Assembly (NCBI RefSeq): GCF_007725405.1
Contig: NZ_CP042163.1
Span: 2,108,001 to 2,172,000, forward strand
DNA length: 64,000 nucleotides
DNA from: Shouchella miscanthi
Lineage (GTDB): Bacteria > Bacillota > Bacilli > Bacillales > Bacillaceae_D
Direction: 5' to 3'
Shown here: in pieces, positions 51,228 through 59,886 of the stretch
Position numbering within the stretch: the stretch's first letter is position 1
Layout: the number at the start of each line of letters is the position of its first letter
Made by a program: the position numbers and the translations under genes
The notes under the pieces: model-generated
Told to the model about the DNA's origin: nothing
The model's database searches: none
What the model saw: only the letters and a program-made list of their open reading frames with translations

Positions 51228-51737
51228 TTACATCTTCAACTCCTTTGAATCTGCGTCTGTTTTTGGTAGAGGTAGCTTCTGATCTCTTTTTAATCGAATG
51301 ACCATCATTTCAACCGTTCGTATCATGCATAATAGCGAACCTAAAGGAATCGCCCCAGTGAAGATCCACTGTGGGATGTTTAATGCCGGCGTCACTCTAC
51401 CTCGTTCCATTTGATTGAACACGAGTTCCATACCGAAGAAAAGTGTTAAAGATAAAAAGAATAACATGAGCAAACTAGTCAAGATCACAAGAAATCGTTG
51501 AATAGATGGATTGAATTTAGTGAAAAAATAATGGAACCCAAAATGGGATTGGCGTCTTATAGCAATAGAAGCACCTACGAATGTAGCTAATACGAACAAA
51601 TTAATGGTGATCTCTTCTGCAAATGCAAAAGATGTATCAAAGAAATACCTTGAGAGGACGTTTGCAAATGTGATACATGCCATCCCTGCCATAGCAATCA
51701 TCACAATCGTATTCTCTATGAACGCTAAGAATTTCAC
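51228..51737 (-). CDS. dctQ: TRAP transporter small permease, DctQ family
   Basis: A 169-residue protein with four helices. FVLATFVGASIAIRRQSHFG is the typical DctQ segment, here with His rather than the more common start of HI. It pairs with DctM. It overlaps the dctP stop by four bases. Confidence 0.9.
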   Translation of the reverse strand: MKFLAFIENTIVMIAMAGMACITFANVLSRYFFDTSFAFAEEITINLFVLATFVGASIAIRRQSHFGFHYFFTKFNPSIQRFLVILTSLLMLFFLSLTLFFGMELVFNQMERGRVTPALNIPQWIFTGAIPLGSLLCMIRTVEMMVIRLKRDQKLPLPKTDADSKELKM

Positions 51738-52765
51738 CCTTCATCCACCTCACTTCCATTTGCTTCTTTTAAGAACGTGTTTAAATGTCTATCTCCCCAG
51801 ACCTCTCTAAAATGATCGTAAACGTTTTGAGAACTTTCTCTAAACTGTTCAATTTCATCATCAGTTGGATAATAGATTTCCATTCCCTTTTCCTCTAGTT
51901 CGGCTATTTGAGCCTCTTCTTTCTGACGAGTTAAGCTAATTTGATAGTCGTTCGCTTCACTTGCGACTTTTTTTATGAGGTCTTGATCTGAATGGGATAA
52001 TGAGTCAAATAAGTCTTTATTCATACCGAATACAAGTGCATCATAGACGTAGTTCCACATTGTCATGTACTTCTGTACTTCTATTAGACCTGCTGAATAG
52101 GTAACATCTACTGGATTTTCTTGACCATCAATTGTTCCTTGTTGTAGCGCTGTATACACTTCTGAAAACGCCATTGTAATCGGGTCTGCTGATTGGCTCC
52201 GGTAAAGATTCGTAAAGACACCCATACTTGGTACGCGAATTTTTAAATGATCGAGGTCGTCAGGATTCCTTATGGGACGAGTGTCATTTGTAATTTGTCT
52301 GAAACCACTCTCTCCAAAACCAAGAGGCTCTACCCCTCTTTCTCTCAACATTTGATTAATAATCTCCCCGCTCTCTCCATTCAATACACGCTCTGCATCA
52401 CTAAAGTCATTGATTAAAAAAGGTGCACTTAAAACTCCAAATCTAGGATCAATGCCTGCATAGATAATACTAGAGTTGTAAGAAAAATCTTTTAATCCAT
52501 CCATTAGCTGTTCAACGCCAGCTTCAGGGTTTCCAGCAGATAATTGTTCATTTGTATAAACATCGACTACGAAACGTCCATTACTTTCTCTTTCTAAATC
52601 CTCAGCGAATTTTATTGCTCCTGCATACCACGTTGAACCTGGCCCCACCGTTACCGTCATTTTCCATTCGTACATTTCTTCAGCTACCGATGCATTCGAT
52701 GTGCACCCTCCTAAACCAACAAGCAAAAGAAGAAATAAGCTTTTGTTTATGATTTTCTTAACCAT
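51734..52765 (-). CDS. dctP: TRAP transporter substrate-binding lipoprotein, DctP family
   Basis: A 343-residue binding protein whose signal ends LVGLGGC (lipid Cys21). PMTMAFSEVYTALQQGTIDG-type sequence is present as ITMAFSEVYTALQQGTIDGQ, followed by ENPVD, which is the DctP signature; an Arg in LKIRVPS would hold the ligand carboxylate. The ligand is an organic acid of unknown identity. A cre-like box lies 26 bp upstream. Confidence 0.92.
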   Translation of the reverse strand: MVKKIINKSLFLLLLVGLGGCTSNASVAEEMYEWKMTVTVGPGSTWYAGAIKFAEDLERESNGRFVVDVYTNEQLSAGNPEAGVEQLMDGLKDFSYNSSIIYAGIDPRFGVLSAPFLINDFSDAERVLNGESGEIINQMLRERGVEPLGFGESGFRQITNDTRPIRNPDDLDHLKIRVPSMGVFTNLYRSQSADPITMAFSEVYTALQQGTIDGQENPVDVTYSAGLIEVQKYMTMWNYVYDALVFGMNKDLFDSLSHSDQDLIKKVASEANDYQISLTRQKEEAQIAELEEKGMEIYYPTDDEIEQFRESSQNVYDHFREVWGDRHLNTFLKEANGSEVDEG

Positions 52766-52790
52766 CTCGACCTCCTTCTCAACACCTTTA

Positions 52791-52804
52791 TTAAAGCGCT
52801 TACA
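52791..52804. promoter_or_regulatory. cre-like site upstream of dctP
   Basis: TTAAAGCGCTTACA matches the cre consensus TGWNANCGNTNWCA at 13 of 14 positions. A small hairpin TCTCC-GGGT-GGAGA lies just upstream on the minus strand (52817-52831). Confidence 0.6.
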
Positions 52805-52876
52805 TAAAGGACGATCTCCGGGTGGAGACCAAAATTAGTTCTTTCCCTAATAGGAAAAAAGCTATTTATGGAGCAA

Positions 52877-54259
52877 TTAAATGAAAATGTTCTTATTTGG
52901 ATTAAACAAATTAGTTGGATCCAAAGCTCGCTTTATGGATTTCATCACACGTAAGGCGTCACCATGCTCCTCTTCTAAATACTTCACTTTTCCGACACCT
53001 ACCCCATGTTCACCTGTACATGTTCCGTTAACCTGTAAGGCAAAACGAACGATTTTTTCGTTATATGCAGCTACATTGGCTAATTCGTTTGAATCATGTG
53101 GGTCAACTAACAATAGAGCATGAAAATTGCCATCACCTACATGTCCGACAATGCCGGCTTCAATGTGATGTTCTAAGGCAGTCATTTGTGCATGTTTAAT
53201 GGCCTCAGCAAGGCTTGAAAGAGGAACACAGACATCTGTCACCATTAATTTCTTTCTTGGCTCACTATGTGAAAAGGCGTAGGCAACATTGTGTCGTGCA
53301 TGCCATAATGCACTTCGTTCAGCGTTGTCTTTAGCATAATGAAAATCAGTGCTATTATAGTCACTCATAATGCTTTCACAAAATGCCAAATCATGCTGAA
53401 CCGATTGTGGATTCCCATGAAATTCTAAAAACAACGTAGGGCTTAGAGGGAATTTCGTATCGTTATGCTGATTGACTTTCATCATGGAAATCTCGTCAAT
53501 GAGTTCTATTCTAGCTACAGGGATTCCAGCTTGTAAAACAGCCGTGACTGAAGAAACAGCGTCGTGAAGAGATGGAAACTGTACACGACCAGCCACGATC
53601 TTTTCTGGAATGCCATAGACCTTTAACGTCATTTCTGTATAACAACCGAGTGTCCCTTCAGCTCCGACAAATAAATTATTGAGATCATAGCCGGAGGATG
53701 ATTTAACAGCTCGATTTCCACTATGAATAATAGTCCCATCTGCCAAAACGACTTCAAGATCTCTAACTTGATCTCGCATCACACCGTATTTGACTGAATT
53801 CGTTCCACTTGCATTGGTTGAGACCATCCCCCCAACAGTTGCATTTGCGCCAGGATCTACAGAGAAAAACAAGCCGTATTTTTTTAATTCTTGGTTTAGT
53901 TGATCACGAGTGACACCAGGCTGTACGGTCACTAACAGATCTTCCGGATCAACGGACAGAATCGCATTCATTTGGCTAAAATCAATGACAACTCCTTTTT
54001 GATAAGGGATTACATGTCCTTCTAAACTTGTGCCTAAACCGTAAGGATAAATTTTTTCATTAAAGCTTGCGGCTAGTTTTACAATTGAACGTACATCCTC
54101 TTTAGACTGAGGATAAACAACAACGTCTGGCAATGATGGCTGGTGATAGGATTCATCACTACTATGAAGAGAGCGCTGTGTTTCGTTGAAATACACGTTT
54201 TGCTTGCCTACTTTCATCACCAATTCTTCAATAAACGGGGTTGATTTTAATGTTCCCAC
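52877..54259 (-). CDS. FAD-linked 2-hydroxyacid oxidase/dehydrogenase (GlcD type)
   Basis: A 460-residue flavoprotein of the vanillyl-alcohol-oxidase superfamily. The FAD part includes YPYGLGTSLEGHVIPYQKGV (first residues bind the pyrophosphate) and DPGANATVGGMVSTNASG. The C-terminal part includes GIVGHVGDGNFHALLLVDP and GTCTGEHGVGVGKVKYLEEE with the conserved His residues of D-lactate and glycolate dehydrogenases. It would oxidise a 2-hydroxy acid to a 2-oxo acid. Its start overlaps the OB-fold gene by 13 bases. The substrate may be the acid brought in by the TRAP transporter. Confidence 0.85.
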   Translation of the reverse strand: MGTLKSTPFIEELVMKVGKQNVYFNETQRSLHSSDESYHQPSLPDVVVYPQSKEDVRSIVKLAASFNEKIYPYGLGTSLEGHVIPYQKGVVIDFSQMNAILSVDPEDLLVTVQPGVTRDQLNQELKKYGLFFSVDPGANATVGGMVSTNASGTNSVKYGVMRDQVRDLEVVLADGTIIHSGNRAVKSSSGYDLNNLFVGAEGTLGCYTEMTLKVYGIPEKIVAGRVQFPSLHDAVSSVTAVLQAGIPVARIELIDEISMMKVNQHNDTKFPLSPTLFLEFHGNPQSVQHDLAFCESIMSDYNSTDFHYAKDNAERSALWHARHNVAYAFSHSEPRKKLMVTDVCVPLSSLAEAIKHAQMTALEHHIEAGIVGHVGDGNFHALLLVDPHDSNELANVAAYNEKIVRFALQVNGTCTGEHGVGVGKVKYLEEEHGDALRVMKSIKRALDPTNLFNPNKNIFI

Positions 54260-54576
54260 GTCACATCCTCCTTTTTAGCAATGTAAGCTCCGTCTGTTAC
54301 ATCCACTATCGAAACAGTGTCACCAATTTTAATATCTGTGTTACTGCATCTAGCAGACAATCGCATGCCCTTTCGTATGTCAATACATACAATCACATAG
54401 GGAGAAAGGGCTTGCAGTTTCTCTGGAGCTGCGTAGATCGTTGTATGAGAATAAACAATACCTCTACCCTCTATTCGTTGTTCAACTTGGTTGTCACTTA
54501 AACATTTTGAGCAATAGAGCTTTTGCTCAAGCCATTCATGGTGGCAATCAAGGCATGCGTAGAGAGGAATGTTCAT
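54247..54576 (-). CDS. Zn-ribbon/OB-fold protein (DUF35), thiolase partner
   Basis: A 109-residue protein with an N-terminal zinc ribbon (Cys8, Cys11, Cys22, Cys25) and a C-terminal OB-fold (GRGIVYSHTTIYAAPEKLQA onwards). DUF35 proteins bind thiolases or HMG-CoA synthase in archaea and the Ltp2 aldolase in steroid degraders, channelling CoA thioesters. The thiolase gene ends just one base before this start. The AGGAGGG site before ATG 54576 sets the start; the longer frame to 54633 overlaps the thiolase gene and is rejected. Confidence 0.85.
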   Translation of the reverse strand: MNIPLYACLDCHHEWLEQKLYCSKCLSDNQVEQRIEGRGIVYSHTTIYAAPEKLQALSPYVIVCIDIRKGMRLSARCSNTDIKIGDTVSIVDVTDGAYIAKKEDVTWEH

Positions 54577-54577
54577 T

Positions 54578-55717
54578 TTATGCGCCCTCCTTCTTAAACA
54601 GATGAACGAGGGAATAAGCACCTGTACCACCAAGGTTCTGTGCTAAACCAATCCGTGCTCGTTCCACTTGATTGCACGCTTCACCCCTTAATTGGCTTAT
54701 AATTTGTACAATTTGTGCAATACCCGTTGCTCCGATAGGGTGACCTTTTGACAATAAGCCGCCGCTAGTGTTTACAGGAATTTCTCCTCCATGTTCTGTT
54801 AGGTGTTTTTCAATTGCTTCAAAGCCAGTTCCTTTCTCAAAAAAACCGAGTTCTTCAATGGCAATGATCTCAGTCATCGAGAAGCAATCGTGCAATTCGA
54901 CTACATCCACATCTTTCGGTTCTAAAGAAGCTTGTTCATATGCCTGTTTCGCTGCCTCATACGTGGCTGGTATTCGGGTTAAATCGTTCACTTCTTGCAT
55001 AATGGGTGTGCCTGATGCTTGACCTGAAGCAATGATCTCTACTCCGCTATTCCTGTTGTTCTCGATGACTACAGCAGCAGCTCCATCTGATAGTGGGGAG
55101 CAGTCATATAAGCCAAGGGGATCCGTAATCATTCGAGCATTGATAATTTCTTCTAACGTCAACTCTGTATGAAATTGTGAAAGAGGATTATGCAATGCAT
55201 AATTTCTGTTTTTGCGGGCAACCATGGCTAAGTGCGTTTTTGTTGCGCCATACTCATACATGTAGCGATTGGCTACAGCACCGAAGTAACCTGGAAACGT
55301 TAATCCAGTGTTTGATTCCATCGTGCTGTTGTCCATCGCATAATTAATCGCTGTGATGACTTGATTCGTATGAATATGTGTCATTTTCTCGCCACCAACA
55401 ACGAGTATGGCGTTGTACTCTCCTGCTTTGAGTAATTGATAGGCTTGCCGAAACGCAATTCCACCTGAAGCACATGCCCCTTCTGTTTTCATAGAAGGGA
55501 TATTGCCTAAACCTAACTCAGATACAAGAATGCTTCCTAAAATTTCTTGCTGTTCTAAAGGTCCTCCCATGAAATTACCAACAATAATGGCGTCAATCTT
55601 TGGTCTACCGGCATCAATAAGTGCTTGCCGAGATGCTTTTAAAAGCAAGGTTTTCAATGAATCATTGCATTTTCCAAATGGGGTCATGCCTAAACCAGTT
55701 ACAGCAACACGAATCAT
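54578..55717 (-). CDS. SCP2-type thiolase
   Basis: A 379-residue thiolase. GACASGGIAFR carries the acyl-accepting Cys82; ELHDCFSMTEI has the HDCF motif of SCP2-type thiolases, whose Cys replaces the usual CxG cysteine; GHPIGATG holds the catalytic His. The C-terminal position of the standard CxG motif reads NLGGTG, as expected for this subgroup. It may cleave a 3-oxoacyl-CoA or, with the DUF35 partner, act as a retro-aldolase. It overlaps the acyl-CoA synthetase gene by four bases. Confidence 0.87.
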   Translation of the reverse strand: MIRVAVTGLGMTPFGKCNDSLKTLLLKASRQALIDAGRPKIDAIIVGNFMGGPLEQQEILGSILVSELGLGNIPSMKTEGACASGGIAFRQAYQLLKAGEYNAILVVGGEKMTHIHTNQVITAINYAMDNSTMESNTGLTFPGYFGAVANRYMYEYGATKTHLAMVARKNRNYALHNPLSQFHTELTLEEIINARMITDPLGLYDCSPLSDGAAAVVIENNRNSGVEIIASGQASGTPIMQEVNDLTRIPATYEAAKQAYEQASLEPKDVDVVELHDCFSMTEIIAIEELGFFEKGTGFEAIEKHLTEHGGEIPVNTSGGLLSKGHPIGATGIAQIVQIISQLRGEACNQVERARIGLAQNLGGTGAYSLVHLFKKEGA

Positions 55718-57198
55718 CCTTTCACCCCTTCTTCATACAATTTTTTTAATTCTCTTCTTAAAATCTTTCCATATGGGCTCTTCGGTAAGGATGGAACAAT
55801 CTTAATATGTGCTGGTTTTTTATAGCTTGCTACGTGTTCTTTACAGTGAGTCACCAGCTGACTTTCTTCAACAGTAACGCCATTTTTCAAGACAACATGG
55901 GCATAAACCGACTCACCCCACTTCTCATTCTCGACACCAAAAACACAAGCTTCTTTCACTGCTTTGTGGAGATTAAGTACCTCTTCCACCTCTCTAGGGT
56001 AAATGTTCATACCGCCGCTAATAATGACGTCGTTTTTTCGATCAATTAAATGCAGATGTCCAAAAGGATCGACCCAACCTAAATCCCCTGTATAAAACCA
56101 GCCATCTTTTATAGCGTTGTTTGTTGCCTCATCATTTGCCCAATAGTTATCCATTACTAGAGGACCCTTACATGTAATTTCTCCAACCTCGCCTTGACGA
56201 ACTTCATTTCCCGTTTCATCCCGAAGAACCATTTCCACCATCGGACCAACCGCACCACACGATGATAAGTAATATGGTAGTTTGCTTTTTGGCATAATAG
56301 TAATGGCCATCGGTGCTTCAACTAATCCATACGTCTCAGCGAATATGGGACCAAGTTTGTCGAGAGCCTCTTGCAATTTTTCTGAAGCAATTGGTGCCCC
56401 TGCCATATTTATTGACTTTAAATAGCGTAGCTTTTTAGGCTCAAAAGCCTCATCTTGAACCATCAAATTAACAATGGTTGGAACCATAAATATAGTTGTG
56501 ACTCTCTCTTTTTCAAGCTGATCTGCTATGGATTTTGGATCGAATTTGTCGAAAATGACTTGCTTAAGCCCGAAGAATAAAGCACATTGCGCTAAAAAAT
56601 TACTACCGTGAGTTAAGGGTGCTACATGACCGACAACATCTTCATAGCCTAACTCACAAGCCATTATAAGCGATTGTGCAGAGGCAATAATAGCACGATG
56701 AGATAATACAGCTCCTTTTGGTCTGCCTGTCGTGCCCGATGTATACATAATAGCAAAAGCGTCCGTGTCTAAGACAGAACAATCTGGGTATTCAGAATGA
56801 ACATTAGCCAATAAGGACTCATATTCATTCTCAAACGTTACAATATCTCCTCTATAGTCAACATTCATGAGTAAGGAGATTTCACCAATAATTAATTTCG
56901 CCTTAGCATTTTCTAAAATAAATTGTATTTCTTTTGGATGAAGTTTCGTATTAATTGGTACTTTAATCAGTCCCGTCATGGCTACAGCAAGATCAATAAC
57001 AATGTGTTCAACTCGATTTGCTGATAAAATTCCAATTCGGTCTCCCTTTAGTAATCCTTTAGATGTGAAAACTGAAGCGAGTTGACACGACTCTTCTTTT
57101 AACTGTCGATACGTTAATTGACGTCGTTTATCAACAACAGCTATTTTTTCTGCATGTTGCGTGCATGTTTGTTTCGCCAACTGTGAAAGCGTTATCAA
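55714..57198 (-). CDS. Acyl-CoA synthetase (AMP-forming)
   Basis: A 494-residue adenylate-forming enzyme. The P-loop is YTSGTTGRPKG (152-162), GLVEAPMAI lies in the AMP site, and YTGDLGWVDPFGHLHLIDR with NDVIISGGMNIYPREVEEVL marks the hinge to the C-terminal domain; SPYGKILRREL has the catalytic Lys. It would activate the imported acid as its CoA thioester. Translation starts at TTG 57198, eight bases after AAGGAGG; the cre site overlaps this start. Confidence 0.88.
   Translation of the reverse strand: MITLSQLAKQTCTQHAEKIAVVDKRRQLTYRQLKEESCQLASVFTSKGLLKGDRIGILSANRVEHIVIDLAVAMTGLIKVPINTKLHPKEIQFILENAKAKLIIGEISLLMNVDYRGDIVTFENEYESLLANVHSEYPDCSVLDTDAFAIMYTSGTTGRPKGAVLSHRAIIASAQSLIMACELGYEDVVGHVAPLTHGSNFLAQCALFFGLKQVIFDKFDPKSIADQLEKERVTTIFMVPTIVNLMVQDEAFEPKKLRYLKSINMAGAPIASEKLQEALDKLGPIFAETYGLVEAPMAITIMPKSKLPYYLSSCGAVGPMVEMVLRDETGNEVRQGEVGEITCKGPLVMDNYWANDEATNNAIKDGWFYTGDLGWVDPFGHLHLIDRKNDVIISGGMNIYPREVEEVLNLHKAVKEACVFGVENEKWGESVYAHVVLKNGVTVEESQLVTHCKEHVASYKKPAHIKIVPSLPKSPYGKILRRELKKLYEEGVKG
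57184..57197. promoter_or_regulatory. cre site inside the start of the acyl-CoA synthetase gene
   Basis: TGAAAGCGTTATCA fits the cre consensus fully and is identical to the site at 27039-27052. It covers codons 1-5 of the synthetase gene, so CcpA would act as an internal roadblock in the operon. Confidence 0.65.
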
Positions 57199-57210
57199 AA
57201 TAGCACCTCC

Positions 57211-57678
57211 TTATGTCGATTTAGAAGTAAACGAGATGGTTTTGTAGTTTAAAGCAGCATTGTATTTACGTATGGCGGTCACATCATGTGAGTGGATGAG
57301 CGTAAATTCAACAGTTATGCAAACTTTATTGTAGCCCCTTAGGAAATGACCAGCATGAATACTTCCGTCCATTCGCTCAACAAGTCCATGTAAATGCATA
57401 TCAAGATCACCGCTCTCATCTTGACAAATGAAGCCAGTCGCTTGGATTAACTCAACAGGTTCATGAATAGTGAATGGGTCCGCATAGCCGTCTGGTCTAT
57501 TTTTTTCATTTACTTTAAAAACGGTGAATCCTGTTTTATCTAAAGAACCAATACACGTAACCATACCTGAATGAATCTGATGTTCTTTACAGATGGCAAG
57601 AATCCCGTCCATTAAATCATCTCCGACACCTAATGAACCATATAAGACTTGATTGTTCGTCGCTATTTGAATACTCAT
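57211..57678 (-). CDS. PPC/DUF296-domain protein
   Basis: A 155-residue single-domain protein of the PPC (plants and prokaryotes conserved, DUF296) family. LYGSLGVGDDLMDGILAICK and GMVTCIGSLDKTGFTVF give the trimeric alpha/beta fold, and DMHLHGLVERMDGSIHAGHF carries His95, His97, His108 and His111 in the metal-binding arrangement. Plant relatives have an AT-hook and bind DNA; this one has no AT-hook, so a metabolic or sensory role in the surrounding pathway is more likely. It lies between the SDR and synthetase genes. Confidence 0.8.
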   Translation of the reverse strand: MSIQIATNNQVLYGSLGVGDDLMDGILAICKEHQIHSGMVTCIGSLDKTGFTVFKVNEKNRPDGYADPFTIHEPVELIQATGFICQDESGDLDMHLHGLVERMDGSIHAGHFLRGYNKVCITVEFTLIHSHDVTAIRKYNAALNYKTISFTSKST

Positions 57679-57699
57679 ATGTGTATCCTCCCCAGAACG

Positions 57700-58473
57700 T
57701 TATCCAATGGCAGAACCTCCACAAACTTTTAATACTTCTCCTGTGACATAGTCAGAGTAAGAAGAAGCAAAGTACACAACGGCACCGGCAATGTCTTCTG
57801 GATTGCCCATACGATTAATGACTTGATTACTTAATGGATAATCAAGGTCCTTTGTAATTTCAGTTTTAATTGGTCCTGGTGCAATACTATTGCATGTAAT
57901 GCCAAGTTCACCGACTTCTTTCGCAATCCATTTTGTTAGCGCAATAACACCGCCTTTTGAAGCTGCGTAGGCAGGACCAGACCGGGCTGATTTTTTCCCG
58001 TCGTTATAGGATAAAGGGCCGCCCATAATCCCTGAAATAGAACTAACATTAATAATTTTACCGTGTCCTTGCTTTTTCATATAAGGATAAATAGCTGCTT
58101 TTGACATAAGGAATGTTCCCCTTAAGTTTGTATTAATGTCCCGATCCCACATCTCCTCTGTCATCTGTTCAAGATCTAATCTTGAGCATGTACCTGCATT
58201 GTTGACAACAATATCAATGGATCCAAATCGTTCATAAACGTCTTTCATTAATTGTTCAATAACTGCATTATCTTTTACATCAAGACCCACACTCATCACT
58301 TCACTGTGACTAAATTCTTGAAGCTTCCTAATTGTCGCTGATGTTTCCTCACAATTTAGTAGATCCACTAACACAACATGGGCACCTTCTTTAGCGAGAG
58401 CGATTGCAGAGGCCGCTCCAATTCCTCGAGATGCACCTGTAATAATCGCTACTTTTCCTAACAATGTCGTCAT
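57700..58473 (-). CDS. SDR-family 3-oxoacyl reductase / hydroxyacyl dehydrogenase
   Basis: A 257-residue SDR. TGASRGIG at 12-19 binds NAD(P), NNAG is at 91-94, and the triad is Ser145, Tyr169 and Lys173. A loop of about ten extra residues (GGPLSYNDGKKSARSGPAYA) sits before the catalytic Tyr, longer than in FabG, suggesting a non-fatty-acid substrate. In this operon it may oxidise a 3-hydroxyacyl-CoA to the thiolase substrate. Confidence 0.82.
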   Translation of the reverse strand: MTTLLGKVAIITGASRGIGAASAIALAKEGAHVVLVDLLNCEETSATIRKLQEFSHSEVMSVGLDVKDNAVIEQLMKDVYERFGSIDIVVNNAGTCSRLDLEQMTEEMWDRDINTNLRGTFLMSKAAIYPYMKKQGHGKIINVSSISGIMGGPLSYNDGKKSARSGPAYAASKGGVIALTKWIAKEVGELGITCNSIAPGPIKTEITKDLDYPLSNQVINRMGNPEDIAGAVVYFASSYSDYVTGEVLKVCGGSAIG

Positions 58474-58512
58474 GTTTGTTCATCCTCCAATTTCACTTAT
58501 TAGTTTGTAAAA

Positions 58513-59265
58513 CTAGTCACTCCAACCAAGTGTGTATGAAATTTTTCTTGCATAATTGACTAATTGATCAATGATCATTTGTGTCTTCTCTGGATCTAAC
58601 CGTATCTCTACACCAGCAACACTTAATGCCGCTACCACCGTTCCTGTCGAATCATAAATTGGTGCCGCCATCCCTTTTAAACCAATCAAATATTCTTGAT
58701 TGTCAATGGCATATCCATGCTCCCTTATGGAAGCCAATTCGTCGAGTAATGCTTGTTTTTCTGTAATGGTGTAATTCGTCTTTTTTTCAAGCTGCACACT
58801 GCTTAGATACGTCTCTAGAAGCGATTCATTTAAGTGAGCTAAAAAAAGTTTCCCCGAAGCGACAGTATAAGATGGCACTCGATCTCCAGGGCCTAGAACA
58901 ATTCGAACCGTCTGTGAGCTTTCTACTTTCGACAAGTAGGATACGGAAAAATTGTGGAAAGTAGAAATAAGCACACTTTCACCCGACGTTTTCGCAAGCG
59001 CTTCCAAAAAAGGGCGTGAATCGCCTACAAGGTCGTAATGATTTTCTGCCATCTTTCCCAAATCAATAAACTTGTAAGACATGCGATACTTATTAGTCGG
59101 AAGCTTTTCAATAATACCACTCTCAAGTAATGTAACTAAAAATCTGTGTAAAGTGGTTTGATTAAGCCCTAACGCTCTAGCTAACTCAGTTGCTGTTTGT
59201 GGCTCTTTACATAATGATTCAATAATATCAAATGCTTTACCCAAACTTTTATTTTGATACTGCAT
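58513..59265 (-). CDS. IclR-family transcription regulator
   Basis: A 250-residue regulator, the usual IclR length. The winged HTH is at about 18-65 (TATELARALGLNQTTLHRFL), and the GAF-like effector domain follows (VPSYTVASGKLFLAHLNESL, later GYAIDNQEYLIGLKGMAAPI). It is upstream of and codirectional with the SDR-PPC-synthetase-thiolase genes and is probably their pathway-specific regulator, with the acid or its CoA ester as effector. The start at 59265 is preferred over the frame to 59325 because it gives normal IclR length. Confidence 0.88.
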   Translation of the reverse strand: MQYQNKSLGKAFDIIESLCKEPQTATELARALGLNQTTLHRFLVTLLESGIIEKLPTNKYRMSYKFIDLGKMAENHYDLVGDSRPFLEALAKTSGESVLISTFHNFSVSYLSKVESSQTVRIVLGPGDRVPSYTVASGKLFLAHLNESLLETYLSSVQLEKKTNYTITEKQALLDELASIREHGYAIDNQEYLIGLKGMAAPIYDSTGTVVAALSVAGVEIRLDPEKTQMIIDQLVNYARKISYTLGWSD

Positions 59266-59370
59266 CTCCAACACTCTTTTCGAATAGTGAATACTTGTTT
59301 TCTTTATATGAAAACCATAATACATTCCTATTTATCTGTCAATATAAAAATTCTGATTTTTAAAAGATCT

Positions 59371-59411
59371 AAACAAAGCCTGTAACACATCATGTGTTAC
59401 AGGCTTTGTTT
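59371..59411. terminator. Strong terminator between the DUF3100 operon and iclR
   Basis: AAACAAAGCCTGTAACACA (59371-59389) pairs perfectly with TGTGTTACAGGCTTTGTTT (59393-59411) around a 3-base loop. The 19-bp stem includes its own U-tract. Confidence 0.85.
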
Positions 59412-59436
59412 GATTTCACTTTTCCGATGAAAGCTA

Positions 59437-59886
59437 TTAAATAATGCCTTGAAAGGTTAGTACGATTTGGGCAATCACAGCAGAGCCAATCAATGTTCCA
59501 AATAATACACAAGTTGAAACGACCATTGCTTTCCATCCCATCGTGACGAAATCTGTCCAGGATCGTCCAATTGCAATTCCGGCATAGGCTAAAATGGGTG
59601 TAGCAATGGATAGTAGATTGATTTCATTTGTAAATACGCTAACACTTTCTCCCCAAGGGGTTTGAGGAAGTGATGCGACGATTCCTATGGCGATGACATA
59701 CACTACACTTGGAACGTTTAACGGAATCAGCTTACTCAGTAACTGCCCAAGCCCAGCAATAAGAATTAAAATAAGCATCCCCGCCATAGATTGTAACGAA
59801 AACATCCCGTCTCCGATTACATTACCGACGTAAGCGACCGAACCAACTACAAACATTAAAAGAAAGTATTCATGCAGATTTTTCAT
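59437..59886 (-). CDS. Membrane partner of DUF3100 protein
   Basis: A 149-residue protein with about four helices (roughly 8-28, 33-55, 60-80 and 92-145). It starts behind GGAGAGGAAAAAAAGA and overlaps the DUF3100 gene by 17 bases. I cannot name the family with certainty; the tight overlap suggests a split two-subunit transporter with the DUF3100 protein. Gly and Ser residues within helices (ATPILAYAGIAIGRSWTDF) are typical of secondary carriers. Confidence 0.6.
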   Translation of the reverse strand: MKNLHEYFLLMFVVGSVAYVGNVIGDGMFSLQSMAGMLILILIAGLGQLLSKLIPLNVPSVVYVIAIGIVASLPQTPWGESVSVFTNEINLLSIATPILAYAGIAIGRSWTDFVTMGWKAMVVSTCVLFGTLIGSAVIAQIVLTFQGII

